A DNA stretch of 64,000 nt from Cyanobium sp. Cruz-8D1 (GCF_024345975.1 NZ_JAGQCD010000005.1:62001-126000), one strand, 5' to 3'; shown: positions 1 through 9,157, counted from the stretch's first letter. Notes: a model not told the origin generated them from the sequence alone. A program made the numbers and translations.

Positions 1-1
1 C

Positions 2-823
2 GACCACGACTTCGACGAGCAGGGAGCCCTGGTGCTGGTGGGTCGCGGGGCCATGGACAGCCTCCAGGCGGAATTTGAATGGGAGGCCCCGAGGCAGGAT
101 CCCCCCCGTCCGGCGCCAGGTGGCGGGGGCATCGACCTGCCCGGCTTTGTGCGTCGCCGCTCCGACGTCATCAAGCGCAGCCTGCGGTCGCCGTCTCCGG
201 CGCGTTCCGCGTCGTTGCCCATGACCCCCCTGCCCCCCCTTGGCGGCGAGCTGGTGCAACAGGCCCTGGAGGAATCCGGCAACCATTGGCGCGCCCTCTA
301 CGGGTCGCCGGCCAATGAGGCGGTGCTGGAGGCGGCGATGGTGTGGCTGGCCCAGGACATCTGGCCCCAGTCGGATCAGAGCGATGGCCGCACCTTCACC
401 TGGTCGGCCGCCTGCCAGGTGATGCAGCCGTTCGCCCCTGGCTGGAGTGACGGACCACCGACCTTCGAGCGGGTGATGGTCACCGCCGGTGTGCTGGAAG
501 ACCCCTTCAGCGGTCAGACCCTCACCCTGCGAATCCCGACGTTGATCCGTCGCTTCGTGCACCGCTTCCGCCGCCGTCGCCGCGGCACCTCCTTCCAGAC
601 CCTGGAGCACACCATGACCCTTCACGGCGCGCTGCGGCTGCTGCAGCTGCCCACCGACCCCGGCCAGCGGCTCACCCTGGCCCAGATCCGGGAGGCCTAC
701 CGGGACATGGCCCAGAGCCACCATCCCGACGCCGGCGGATCCCTCGAAGCGATGCGTCGGCTCAATGAGGCCTACCAGCTGCTGAAGGAGCTGTACCGCC
801 AGGGAGCGGCAGCGGAGCGCTGA
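2..823 (+). CDS. J-domain protein, 5' end cut by window edge
   Basis: The reading frame is open from the first bases of the window, so the true start lies upstream; a GTG at 32 is only an internal candidate. The last 60 or so residues look like a J domain: a helix (LAQIREAYRDMAQSH), the HPD tripeptide about 30 residues from the C-terminus, then a second helix (MRRLNEAYQLLKELY). J domains stimulate the ATPase of DnaK/Hsp70. Here the domain is C-terminal, unlike classical DnaJ, and no G/F or zinc-finger region is visible. The preceding 190 residues contain a basic stretch (RFRRRRRG) and no domain I recognise. It is probably a cyanobacterial Hsp70 co-chaperone of unknown client. The J-domain call is firm; the full length is unknown. 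Confidence 0.75.
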   Translation, partial: DHDFDEQGALVLVGRGAMDSLQAEFEWEAPRQDPPRPAPGGGGIDLPGFVRRRSDVIKRSLRSPSPARSASLPMTPLPPLGGELVQQALEESGNHWRALYGSPANEAVLEAAMVWLAQDIWPQSDQSDGRTFTWSAACQVMQPFAPGWSDGPPTFERVMVTAGVLEDPFSGQTLTLRIPTLIRRFVHRFRRRRRGTSFQTLEHTMTLHGALRLLQLPTDPGQRLTLAQIREAYRDMAQSHHPDAGGSLEAMRRLNEAYQLLKELYRQGAAAER

Positions 824-1604
824 GGTCCCAGAGCGTGCCGGCGACCCACACGCGTCGGCGTGCCAGCTCTCTCGTTCTGGTCCCGTTATTGGACCTATGT
901 AGAGACCCATGCTGGACCCGCAAGAACGCGAGCCCTGCCGTGTGCAGCCATCCAGTCCCACTGGTCCGACCTGGGTCCACCGATGGGTCCATTTTCAAGA
1001 CACAGTCTCCTATTCAGATACAGCGATTTTTCCTCGATCTGGCTTGTCAAAGGTGATGGGTCCTTCTCCATCCCCTGGGCACCGATTGGTCCTGGCCGGC
1101 TGGGGCTGGCCAGGCCTCCCAGGCCCTGTCCATGGCTTGGACATCGCCTCGCACCCTAGTGGCAGACTGAGATGTAGACCGCCGCGTATCTGTCTTTGAC
1201 ACAGATACGCAGAACGACAACCAGGCCTGAGGCCGTCGATCGCCTCGGAAGCCGCTCGAAGGGCCCCAAGGGGAGAACCATCTCCGGGATGGGTCGCCCG
1301 TCGGAGCGGGCATCCCAAGAAATAGAGGTGTCGACTGTCTCAGCTGGAAGCCGCCGTAGGACCCGGCTCAAGACTCATCCGAGAAGACTGCGGAGGTGCA
1401 GCGGCTCTGTCGCGCTGGGCTGCGACGGGCTCTTCCGCGACCGGGCACCGTTCCCGCCGCTCAGGCCGTCGCGCCTGACCGGTTCTGGTCTCAGCCCAGG
1501 ACCAGAGAGTGGTCCCATCGGAGAGCTCTGCGGCTGCTGCAGCCGCTCCTCAGACGTTGTTGCGCACGCACCCTGCAGGGCCCCGATCGCAAAGCGTCAG
1601 ACGC
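824..1604. other. gene-free convergent gap with several dyads
   Basis: About 780 bases lie between the J-domain gene and the apcD terminator, which point at each other. The open frames here are arginine- and proline-rich with no recognisable domain, so I call no gene. The stretch holds several inverted repeats: a perfect 10-base one at 1184-1210, TCAGGC/GCCTGA at 1461-1478 and TCTGGTC/GACCAGA at 1484-1506. Short TGGGTCC or GGACCC words recur between 890 and 1065. It could hold a structured RNA, decayed sequence or simple spacer. No tRNA or rRNA is seen. Confidence 0.4.
1184..1210. repeat. perfect 10-base inverted repeat
   Basis: GCGTATCTGT at 1184-1193 is exactly complementary to ACAGATACGC at 1201-1210, with a 7-base spacer. 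The T-rich spacer (CTTTGAC) can also form a smaller GTC/GAC stem. No U-tract follows on either strand, so it is more likely an RNA stem or a protein-binding dyad than an intrinsic terminator. Confidence 0.6.
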
Positions 1605-1635
1605 CAAAAAAATCCCCGTCACGGCTGTGACGGGG
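1605..1635 (-). terminator. intrinsic terminator of apcD
   Basis: Read on the minus strand, CCCCGTCAC and GTGACGGGG form a perfect 9-base stem around a 4-base loop, followed immediately by A and a run of seven T. It lies about 100 bases past the apcD stop codon in apcD orientation. This is a textbook rho-independent terminator. Confidence 0.88.
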
Positions 1636-1731
1636 CAGGAGGCCAGGCCGTATCCGAAAGCTTGATCGTGCGTCTCAGGCTGGACCCACTAGCAGACCAG
1701 GGGCAAGACCAGGTTGAGACGCTCGGTCGGC

Positions 1732-2226
1732 TCAGGTGGACGTCTGCAGCCCCTGGATCAGATAGTCGAAATAAGGGCCGGCCAGGGTGGCCTCCTCGCC
1801 GCCCAGCAGCACCAGGGCTGCCTCTTTGAGGGTGCGCATCGCTTCGACCATGCCGGGCAGGGGCACGCCCAGGCTGTTGTACATCTCCCGGGCTCCCACA
1901 ACGCCGATCTGCTGGATCAGCTCGGTGCTGCCGGCCAGGATTCCGTAGGTGACCAGCCGCAGATACCAGCTGTAGTCACGCAGGCACTGGGCCCGCTGCT
2001 TCTGCCCGAAGGCGTTGCCGCCGGGGGCCACGTAGTCCGGCTTGCGCAGAAACAGTTGCTTGGAGGCCTCGGCGACGATCTTCTTCTCGTTGTCGGTCAG
2101 CACACGGACAACGCTCAGCCGGCGGGCTCCCCCACTGAGGAACTCCACCATCGCGCGCAGCTCGCCGCCCGTTGGATAGCGGAGCTGATCATCGGCCTGG
2201 AGGATCAGATCGCGAACGACGCTCAT
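1732..2226 (-). CDS. apcD: allophycocyanin-B alpha subunit (ApcD)
   Basis: The protein (164 aa) is a phycobiliprotein of the allophycocyanin alpha family and a low-energy terminal emitter of the phycobilisome core, passing excitation to the photosystems. The N-terminus (ILQADDQLRYPTGGEL) and the central stretch (RDYSWYLRLVTYG) match ApcD rather than ApcA. The bilin-attachment Cys is at residue 81 in QCLRD, at the family position. The ATG at 2226 gives the usual start (MSVVRDLI); the frame remains open upstream to 2310, but that extension is not phycobiliprotein-like. The gene stands alone, divergent from rlmD, with its own terminator, which fits its low stoichiometry relative to the main apc operon. 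Confidence 0.95.
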   Translation of the reverse strand: MSVVRDLILQADDQLRYPTGGELRAMVEFLSGGARRLSVVRVLTDNEKKIVAEASKQLFLRKPDYVAPGGNAFGQKQRAQCLRDYSWYLRLVTYGILAGSTELIQQIGVVGAREMYNSLGVPLPGMVEAMRTLKEAALVLLGGEEATLAGPYFDYLIQGLQTST

Positions 2227-2309
2227 AGCAGCGACCACAGTCCGGCGAATCCTATCGAGAGCAGAGCCCCAGCCCGGGCTTCGGCTGCAAGGTGTAACGC
2301 CCCTTTGCA

Positions 2310-2327
2310 CGACCCCCGATAGGGTCG
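2310..2327. promoter_or_regulatory. dyad in apcD/rlmD divergent spacer
   Basis: CGACCC at 2310-2315 and GGGTCG at 2322-2327 form a perfect 6-base dyad with a 6-base spacer. It sits 21 bases before the rlmD start and about 85 bases before the apcD start, in the only spacer between the two divergent genes. It is a possible operator or leader stem; no clear -10/-35 pair could be assigned. Confidence 0.25.
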
Positions 2328-2348
2328 CAGCAGTGGTGCGGATCGCAC

Positions 2349-3719
2349 ATGGCCTCGGTGGGCGAAAAGCTGCAGATGGAGATCACCGATCTGGGCCACG
2401 ACGGCCAGGGGGTGGGACGCCACGACGGCCAGGTGGTGTTCGTCAGCGGCGCCCTGCCCGGTGACACGGTGGAGGTGCGCCTGCAGGTGGTGGCCCGCCG
2501 CCATCTGGTGGGCCAGCTGCAACGCGTGCTCACGCCCTCCCCCGAGCGCCGGCGTGCCCCCTGCATCCTTGCCGACAACTGCGGCGGCTGCAGCTTGCAG
2601 CCCCTCAACGACGCCGCCGAAGCCGCGTGGAAGCAGCGCAGCCTGGAGCAGACCCTGCAACGCATCGGCGGCCTGAACGCGCCGGTACGGCCCTTGCTGG
2701 CGGCCGAGCCCACCCTGGGGTATCGCAACCGCGCGTTGATTCCCCTGGAGCGCAGTGCCGACGGCACCCTGCGGGCCGGCTATTACCGGCGGGGCTCGCA
2801 TCGGATCGTCAACATGGCCCGCTGTCCGGTGCTCGACCCCCGCATCGACGCCATGATCGCCCCGCTCAAGGTCGATCTGGAAGCCAGCGATTGGCCGATC
2901 GATCGCCATGGCGGAGACCCCGAGGCCGAGGACGGCCCTGGTCTGCGCCATCTGGGCCTGCGGGTGGGGGCGGCCACCGGCGAACGGCTGCTCACCCTGA
3001 TCAGCAGCCATGACGATCTGCCCGGCCTCGAGGCCCTGGCCGACGCCTGGCGGCAACGCTGGCCCGAGCTGGTGGGCGTTTGCCTCAACCTCCAACCCCG
3101 GCCGACCAATCGCCTGATGGGGGACGAGACGCGGGTGATCCGGGGCAGGGACTGGCTGAATGAAACGTTCTACGGTCTGCGCTTCCGCATCGCCGCCGAC
3201 ACCTTTTTCCAGGTCAACACCCGCCAGGCCGAGCGGCTGGTGCCCCATCTGATCGAGGCCCTCGGCCCCGGCCCCGGCGAGGCCTCCCTGCTGGATGCCT
3301 ACTGCGGCATCGGCACCTACAGCCTGCCCCTGGCTGCCGCCGGCTGGCATGTCACCGGCCTGGAGCTGCACCCCGGCGCCGTGGCCATGGCCCGGCTCAA
3401 CGCCGCCGCCAATGACCTGGAAGCTCGGGCGCAGTTTGAGCAGGCCGACGTGCCCCTGGTGCTGGAGGAGCGCCTGCAGGGCATGCAGGCCCTGGTGCTG
3501 GATCCACCCCGCAAGGGGCTGAGCCCGGCCGCCACGGCGGCGATCCTGGCGGCGCCACCCAGCCGCATCGCCTACGTGAGCTGTGATCCCGCCGCGCTGG
3601 CCCGCGACCTGGCCCAGCTGTGTGCCTCCGGTGTCTACCGGCTGAACTGGGTGCAGCCCATCGACTTCTTCCCCAACACCAGCCATGTGGAAGCCCTGGC
3701 GGCCCTGGAACGCCGCTAG
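2349..3719 (+). CDS. rlmD: 23S rRNA (uracil-5-)-methyltransferase RlmD/TrmA family
   Basis: A 456-aa SAM-dependent 5-methyluridine methyltransferase of the RumA/TrmA class. An N-terminal TRAM-like domain (residues 1-60) precedes a 4Fe-4S cysteine set, C72, C78 and C81 in CILADNCGGC plus C159 in MARCPVL. The C-terminal Rossmann methyltransferase has DAYCGIGTYSLPL (SAM binding), DPPRKGL, and the nucleophile C412 in YVSCDP. The cluster points to RlmD/RumA-type enzymes, although RlmCD-type target choice cannot be decided from sequence alone. The ATG at 2349 opens directly into the TRAM strand. Its TAG stop overlaps the pheT stop inside a palindrome. Confidence 0.92.
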   Translation: MASVGEKLQMEITDLGHDGQGVGRHDGQVVFVSGALPGDTVEVRLQVVARRHLVGQLQRVLTPSPERRRAPCILADNCGGCSLQPLNDAAEAAWKQRSLEQTLQRIGGLNAPVRPLLAAEPTLGYRNRALIPLERSADGTLRAGYYRRGSHRIVNMARCPVLDPRIDAMIAPLKVDLEASDWPIDRHGGDPEAEDGPGLRHLGLRVGAATGERLLTLISSHDDLPGLEALADAWRQRWPELVGVCLNLQPRPTNRLMGDETRVIRGRDWLNETFYGLRFRIAADTFFQVNTRQAERLVPHLIEALGPGPGEASLLDAYCGIGTYSLPLAAAGWHVTGLELHPGAVAMARLNAAANDLEARAQFEQADVPLVLEERLQGMQALVLDPPRKGLSPAATAAILAAPPSRIAYVSCDPAALARDLAQLCASGVYRLNWVQPIDFFPNTSHVEALAALERR

Positions 3720-6172
3720 CGGCGCTGCTGGGCGCCGAACTGGCGCTCGAGGGCTTCGCGCACCCGGCCATGGGCCGCCTCCACCTCCTCGTCGGTGAGG
3801 GTGCGGGCGCTGTCGCGGTAGCGCAACCGAAAGGCCTGGCTGCAGCGGCCGGCCTCCAGCTGGGCGCCTTCGTAGCGATCAACGAGTTCGGCCTGCTCCA
3901 GTAACGGTTTGCCCGCCTTGCGGATCGCCGCCAGCAGGGCGGCGGCACTGGTGTCGGTGGGAACCACCAGGGCCAGATCGCGCTCGGAGGCCGGCACGGT
4001 GGCGAAGGGGCGGAAGGCCGGCTGCCAGCGGTTGCGGCGGGTGCCGGCGCTGAGCAGCGGCTCCAGCTCCAGCTGGAACACGTAGGTGGCCGAAGGCAGG
4101 TCGAGGGCTTCGGCCTCGGCTGGGTGGAGCTGGCCGAACCAGCCCGCGGACCTGCCTTCCACCACCAGCTGGGCCGCCCGCCCCGGGTGCAGCAGAGGCG
4201 CGTCGCTCAGGGGGCGATCCTCCACAGGCAGCCGCAGGGGCTCAAGACCGGCCTGCAGCACCCCACGGGCCTGGAAGTAGTCGGGGGGGGTGGGCTTGCC
4301 GGAGCTGCGCCAGCGTTCGCTGCGCCGTTCCCCGGCGATCACGCCCACCAGCAGGGTGCGTTCAGCGTGGCACTCCTCACCACGGGCCGCTCCGCCAGGA
4401 AACACCCGGCCGATCTCGAAGCCCCAGAACCCTGGCAGGGAAGCCTGAAGGTTGCGCCGGGCGGCCTGGAGCAACTCCTGATGCAGGTTGTCGCGCAGGT
4501 GGCCGTAGTCGGCCAGGAGCGGGTTGGCCAGGGGAACCCGATCAGTGGCTGCTGAAACCAGAGACAGCGAAACGACCTCCTGCAGGCCGGCTGCGCAGAG
4601 GGCCCGCCGCAGGCGCCGCTCCAGCTGCTGGGCCGGTTCAAGGCCGCCGGGGAGGAGAGGATCAGGCAGGTGGGCGGCGAAGTGGTCGTAGCCCACCAAC
4701 CGGGCCACCTCCTCGATCAGGTCCACCTCGCGCTTGAGGTCCATGGCCCGCTCCGGAGGCACCCGCACCTGCCAGCCCTCCTCGTCCTCCTCCAGCACGC
4801 AGCCGAGAGCTTCCAGGGTGACGCTGATGCGCCCGTCGTCGAGATCGCGCTCCTCGCCCTCCTCCACGATTGGCCCCAGCAGGTTGTGGAGGGCGTCGCG
4901 GCGCAGCCCCAGGGGCCTCTGGGCTATCGCTTGCTTCTGATGCAGCCAGCGGCCCTCCAGCTGGGCTCCGGTCAGCTGCAGCAGCAGGACCACGGCCCGG
5001 TCGGCGGCGGCCAGGGTGATCTCCCGCGGCACCCCCTTCTCAAATCGGCTACTGGCTTCGGTGCGCAACCCAACGCTGCGGGCCGAGCGCCGCACGGCCT
5101 GGGGGGCGAACACCGCGGCCTCCAGCCAGATGGCGGTGGTGGCTTCGGTGACGGCCTCACCCAGCCCCCCCATCACCCCGGCCAGGGCGATGGGATGGTC
5201 GGCACAGGTGACCACCAGGGCCTCTTCGCTCAAGGTGCGCTCCTGGCCATCGAGGGCCACGAAGGCTTCTCCAGGGCGGCCCTGGCGCAGGCCGATGCTG
5301 GCCGGCTCGGGCGTGCCGCCCGTGGGCGACCCCAGGCGATCCCGGTCGAAGGCGTGCAGAGGCTGGCCCGTTTCCAGCATCACCAGGTTGGTGATGTCCA
5401 CGACGTTGTTGATGGGGCGTACACCGGCCCGCTCCAGCCGCTGGCGCAGCCAATCGGGGGAGGGGCCCACCCGCAGGCCGCTGAGGGCCGTGAGGCTGAA
5501 CAGCCCGCCCGCCTCGATGGCCTGGCGGTCGGCCGCCGCTGCGGACAGGGTCTCGGCTGCCACCACGGGCGCCGCCGCGGGGAAGCTGGTGCTGCCGCCG
5601 CTGAGGGCCGCCACTTCCCGGGCGATCCCCCGCATCGACAAGCCATCGGGCCGGTTGGCGGTGATCGCCAGTTCCAGCACCTGGTCATCCAGGCCCAGCA
5701 GGGGGCCCACGGCCGTCCCCAGGGGGGGCACGGCAGCCAGCAACTGGTCGAGTTCGGCGATGCCGTCACTGCCGTCGTCGAGGCCCAGCTCCCGCAGGGA
5801 GCAGATCATGCCGCTGCTGGCCACCCCGCGCAGTTCGGCCGGTTTGATCGTCAGCCCCACGGCCGGCAGGGTGCTGCCGACCAGGGCCACCGGCACGTGC
5901 AGACCCTGACGCACATTCGGGGCGCCGCAGACAATCTGCAGCGGCTCGCCATTCCCCACATCCACTGTGCAGACGCTGAGTTTGTCGGCATTCGGGTGGG
6001 GGTCCCGCTGCACCACGTGACCCACCACCACACCGGCCGCCCGTGCCGCCAGATCCTCGATGCCTTCCACTTCGAAGCCGGCAATCGAGAGGCGTTCCGC
6101 CAGATGCCCAGGCTCAAGACAGGCCGGTTCAACGCTGACCAGCTCCCGGAGCCATTGGAGCGAAACCAGCAT
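3716..6172 (-). CDS. pheT: phenylalanyl-tRNA synthetase beta subunit
   Basis: An 818-aa protein with the bacterial PheT architecture: the N-terminal B1 region, an EMAP-like tRNA-binding domain (DPHPNADKLSVCTVDVG, residues about 58-74), the B3/B4 editing domain, a B5 domain, the catalytic-like core and a C-terminal ferredoxin-fold anticodon-binding domain (FRPFATVPASERDLALVV). It pairs with PheS, not in this window, to charge tRNA-Phe. Length and domain order are normal. The ATG at 6172 gives the family N-terminus MLVSLQWLREL. The gene converges on rlmD with a 4-base stop overlap. Confidence 0.96.
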   Translation of the reverse strand: MLVSLQWLRELVSVEPACLEPGHLAERLSIAGFEVEGIEDLAARAAGVVVGHVVQRDPHPNADKLSVCTVDVGNGEPLQIVCGAPNVRQGLHVPVALVGSTLPAVGLTIKPAELRGVASSGMICSLRELGLDDGSDGIAELDQLLAAVPPLGTAVGPLLGLDDQVLELAITANRPDGLSMRGIAREVAALSGGSTSFPAAAPVVAAETLSAAAADRQAIEAGGLFSLTALSGLRVGPSPDWLRQRLERAGVRPINNVVDITNLVMLETGQPLHAFDRDRLGSPTGGTPEPASIGLRQGRPGEAFVALDGQERTLSEEALVVTCADHPIALAGVMGGLGEAVTEATTAIWLEAAVFAPQAVRRSARSVGLRTEASSRFEKGVPREITLAAADRAVVLLLQLTGAQLEGRWLHQKQAIAQRPLGLRRDALHNLLGPIVEEGEERDLDDGRISVTLEALGCVLEEDEEGWQVRVPPERAMDLKREVDLIEEVARLVGYDHFAAHLPDPLLPGGLEPAQQLERRLRRALCAAGLQEVVSLSLVSAATDRVPLANPLLADYGHLRDNLHQELLQAARRNLQASLPGFWGFEIGRVFPGGAARGEECHAERTLLVGVIAGERRSERWRSSGKPTPPDYFQARGVLQAGLEPLRLPVEDRPLSDAPLLHPGRAAQLVVEGRSAGWFGQLHPAEAEALDLPSATYVFQLELEPLLSAGTRRNRWQPAFRPFATVPASERDLALVVPTDTSAAALLAAIRKAGKPLLEQAELVDRYEGAQLEAGRCSQAFRLRYRDSARTLTDEEVEAAHGRVREALERQFGAQQRR

Positions 6173-6284
6173 GGGCCCATTGCACAGCAGCCATCCACCT
6201 TAGGAAGCGATCAAGGCCTGTCCCACCGGGAGGTATGGTGCTGAATCGTCTCCCTGCAACGCATACGCGGCGCAACGTCCTTCC

Positions 6285-6479
6285 ATGGCTAAAAACAAGG
6301 GCGTCCGGCTGGTGATCACCCTCGAGTGCACCGAATGCCGGTCCAACCCCGCCAAGCGGTCCCCTGGCGTGTCCCGTTACACGACCCAGAAGAACCGCCG
6401 CAACACCACCGAACGGATCGAACTCAAGAAGTTCTGCCCCCACTGCAACGCCTCCACCGTCCACAAGGAGATCAAGTGA
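6285..6479 (+). CDS. rpmG: 50S ribosomal protein L33
   Basis: A 64-aa protein matching L33: [18 protein letters not shown] at the N-terminus, then [23 protein letters not shown], with two Cys pairs (CTEC and CPHC) of the zinc-binding C+ form. It belongs to the large ribosomal subunit near the E site. It is followed 89 bases later by rpsR and then an RNase II gene, a usual cyanobacterial order suggesting co-transcription. Upstream it diverges from pheT with a spacer of about 110 bases. Confidence 0.97.
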   Translation: MAKNKGVRLVITLECTECRSNPAKRSPGVSRYTTQKNRRNTTERIELKKFCPHCNASTVHKEIK

Positions 6480-6568
6480 GATTGCTTTCCTCACGGAAAC
6501 CACTCACCTGACCATCCTCCAGACCCTGCAGCGGCAGTTCCCCCTCTTCGTTCCCTCACTCCGTTTCC

Positions 6569-6790
6569 ATGTCCAGTTCCTTCTTCAAAAAGCGCCTTTC
6601 GCCGATCAAGCCCGGTGATCCGATCGACTACAAAGACGTCGATCTGCTCAAGAAGTTCATCACCGAACGCGGCAAGATCCTTCCCCGTCGGCTCACAGGC
6701 CTGACGGCCAAGCAGCAGCGTGATCTCACCAATGCCGTCAAGCGGGCGCGCATCGTGGCCCTGCTGCCCTTCGTGAATCCCGAAGGCTGA
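6569..6790 (+). CDS. rpsR: 30S ribosomal protein S18
   Basis: A 73-aa protein with the S18 core: [19 protein letters not shown] followed by [20 protein letters not shown]18 binds the platform of the small subunit together with S6. Length is normal for the family. It stands between rpmG and the RNase II gene, whose TTG start begins one base after the rpsR stop, implying translational coupling. Confidence 0.97.
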
Positions 6791-6791
6791 G

Positions 6792-8831
6792 TTGCCCCCC
6801 GCCTCGCGTCGGTTCACGGCGGGCGACCTGGTCGGCCTCCAGGATGAGAGCCGTTGTCTGCTGGCCGTTGTGGCAGCCGAAAAGGGCACGCGAATCGACC
6901 TGAGGGTCGGTTTCGAGGCCAAGGCCGTCCAGCGGGGTGTGCGTCAGCTTGATCTGCTGGCCTCCCTGCCTGGTGATCAGCCGCCCCCGTCCCGGCTGTC
7001 CCAACCCCCTTGGGGCCTGAGCCAGGAGAGGTTGCAGCAAGCGTCCCCCAAGCCGAAGGAGCTGGCGGCCGCCTGGCTGCTGCTGCTGGCAGATCCGGTG
7101 CCTATGGCGCTGGAAGACTTCGTCGACCTGATCGGTGACGGCGGCGACCCCATTCAGAGGGCTGCCTGCTGGCTCTGGTTGCAAAGTCCCCAGACGCTGT
7201 TCCGCTGGCGCCAGCAGCAGGTGGAAGCCCGCCCCTTGGTGGATGTCAGGCGGCTGCGTCGGGATGCCCGCCGCCAGCAACTGGCGGAGCAGCGCCGTCG
7301 CCGCTGGCAGGACGTCCTGCGTCAGCGTCAGCCGATCGACCCGCAGCAGCTCGAGCCTGATCAGCGCCAGCAGTTGGCCCTGTTGCGGGAGTGGGCCGGC
7401 GGGGACACCAGCCGGCCTCTGCCGGACGATCTGCAGCGAAGCCTGCAGGCGGCCCACTGCCCGATGGAAGGCTCGCCGATCCGGCACCTGCTGGTGGACC
7501 TGGGCCAGTGGGAGCGGCACCACCTCCCTTCGCTGGAGAACACCACCTGGCAAGCGGGCTTCTCCGAAGAACTTGAGGGTGAGGCCCGGCGGCTAGCGGA
7601 GCTGGCCACAGCGGAGCTGCCCGGCGACGAGCGCCGCCGCGACCTCACCGGCCTGCACACCGTCACGATCGATGACGAGGACACCCGCGATATCGATGAC
7701 GGCCTCTCCCTGGAGCACGGGGCTGATGGCACACCGCGGCTGTGGATCCACATCGCCGACCCGGGCCGCCTGGTGGCGGCGGACAGCCCCCTCGACGCAG
7801 AAGCCCGGCGCCGGGGCAGCAGCCTGTACCTGGCCCGGGGCCCCCTGCCGATGTTCCCCCAAGTGCTCAGCACCGGCCCGATGAGCCTGCGCATGGGCCA
7901 GCGCAGCGCGGCCCTGAGCCTTTGGGTGGACCTGACGGGCGACGGCGCGGTGGCCGGATACGGGCTCGAGCCCAGCTGGGTGCAACCCGCCTATCGGCTC
8001 AGTTATGACGATGCCGATGAGCTGATCGAGCTGGCTCCGCCCCAGGAGCGCTCCATCGAGGAGATGCACGGCCTGATGGAGCAGCGGCGCCGCTGGCGTC
8101 TGGCCCGGGGGGCGCTCAACCTGGATCAGCCCGAGGGGCGAATCCGCTGTGACGACCAGGGGGCCCAGCTGGAGATCACCGAACCCTCGCCCTCACGGAC
8201 GATGGTGGCTGAGGCCATGATCCTGGCCGGGGCGGTGATCGCCCACCTCGGGCAGGACCAGAGCCTGGCCCTGCCCTACCGCAGCCAGCTGGCGGCGGAG
8301 CTGCCGCCTGAGGGGGAGCTGCAGGGCCTGCCGGCCGGCCCGGTGCGCCACGCGGCCATCAAGCGCTGCCTCAGCCGGGGCCTTCTCGGCACCAGTCCGG
8401 CCCCCCACTTCTCCCTGGGCCTGCCCTGCTACGTGCAGGCCACCTCACCGATCCGCCGCTACAACGACCTGCTGGTGCAGCGCCAGTTGCTGGCCCACCA
8501 GCAGGGGCAGCCGGTGCTGGACGAGGCGGAGTTGGGGGCGCTGCTGGCTGAGCTGGAGGGGGCGATCCGTCAGGGCCTGCAGATCGCCCGGGAGGACCAG
8601 CGCCATTGGCAGCAGGTGTGGTTCGAGGCTCAGGACCAGCACCAGTGGCCGGGGCTGTTTCTGCGCTGGCTCCGGCCCCAGGACCGGCTCGGCCTGGTGC
8701 ACCTCCCCGATCTGGCCATGGACCTGGCCGCCGAGTGCCATGGCGACCCCGGCCCCGGCGAGGCCCTGCTGGTGCGGCTGCAGCAGGTGGACTCCCTGCG
8801 GGACCTGCTGCGCTTCACGGCTGCCCCCTAG
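6792..8831 (+). CDS. rnb: RNase II/R family 3'-5' exoribonuclease
   Basis: A 679-aa protein with the RNB catalytic domain. The metal-binding aspartates are in TIDDEDTRDIDDG (D294, D300, D302, D303), and the conserved TSPIRRYNDLL lies near residue 554. It degrades single-stranded RNA processively from the 3' end. The N-terminal region is short and divergent, as in cyanobacterial RNase II (Zam-type) proteins, and no obvious C-terminal S1 extension of the RNase R kind is seen. The TTG start at 6792 lies one base after the rpsR stop, which argues for coupled translation; no ATG occurs near the N-terminus. Confidence 0.9.
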   Translation: MPPASRRFTAGDLVGLQDESRCLLAVVAAEKGTRIDLRVGFEAKAVQRGVRQLDLLASLPGDQPPPSRLSQPPWGLSQERLQQASPKPKELAAAWLLLLADPVPMALEDFVDLIGDGGDPIQRAACWLWLQSPQTLFRWRQQQVEARPLVDVRRLRRDARRQQLAEQRRRRWQDVLRQRQPIDPQQLEPDQRQQLALLREWAGGDTSRPLPDDLQRSLQAAHCPMEGSPIRHLLVDLGQWERHHLPSLENTTWQAGFSEELEGEARRLAELATAELPGDERRRDLTGLHTVTIDDEDTRDIDDGLSLEHGADGTPRLWIHIADPGRLVAADSPLDAEARRRGSSLYLARGPLPMFPQVLSTGPMSLRMGQRSAALSLWVDLTGDGAVAGYGLEPSWVQPAYRLSYDDADELIELAPPQERSIEEMHGLMEQRRRWRLARGALNLDQPEGRIRCDDQGAQLEITEPSPSRTMVAEAMILAGAVIAHLGQDQSLALPYRSQLAAELPPEGELQGLPAGPVRHAAIKRCLSRGLLGTSPAPHFSLGLPCYVQATSPIRRYNDLLVQRQLLAHQQGQPVLDEAELGALLAELEGAIRQGLQIAREDQRHWQQVWFEAQDQHQWPGLFLRWLRPQDRLGLVHLPDLAMDLAAECHGDPGPGEALLVRLQQVDSLRDLLRFTAAP

Positions 8832-8842
8832 GCCATCCCAAC

Positions 8843-9157
8843 TCAGGGACTGAGGTTGTACCGGCTCATCGCCTGCTGCTTGCAGATGGTTTCGGCCTGG
8901 GCAATGGAGGCGCGGGCATTCACCTGCTGGGCCACGCACGTGCAGGTGTCCCTCGCCAGGCCCGCCGGCACAGGCTTGCCCGCCTTGGCGAAGTCGGCGT
9001 TCACCGCCTGCGTGCAGTAGTGGATGATCAGCTGGTCACGCATGTTGTTGAGGCCCTGGGCCCGGGCAGGGAGGCAGGCCAGCAGCAGGGCCGAACCCGC
9101 CAGGGAGAGCAGCGCGGGCAGGGGCCGACCGGCGAATCCGGTGGTGGTGACGACCAT
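8843..9157 (-). CDS. small exported protein, unknown function
   Basis: A 104-aa protein with an N-terminal signal peptide: a hydrophobic run (LPALLSLAGSALLLACL) ending at a likely ARA-Q signal peptidase site near residue 33. The mature part of about 70 residues holds four cysteines (HYCTQA, TCTC and ICKQ), which suggests disulfides in the periplasm or lumen. I recognise no family. It converges on the RNase II gene with an 11-base gap. The ATG at 9157 is the natural start because it directly precedes the signal peptide. Confidence 0.7.
   Translation of the reverse strand: MVVTTTGFAGRPLPALLSLAGSALLLACLPARAQGLNNMRDQLIIHYCTQAVNADFAKAGKPVPAGLARDTCTCVAQQVNARASIAQAETICKQQAMSRYNLSP

Noticed and set aside
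1196-1630. 144-codon open frame in the gap before apcD
   Set aside because: Arg/Ser-rich without periodicity or motif and it runs into the apcD terminator.
2223-3686. 487-codon open frame antisense to rlmD
   Set aside because: It is the complement of a clear RlmD gene; the product is Gly/Gln/His-rich without any domain. Such long antisense frames are expected at this GC content.
4670-6244. 524-codon open frame antisense to pheT
   Set aside because: Low-complexity Gly/Gln/His product opposite a full-length PheT with all domains.
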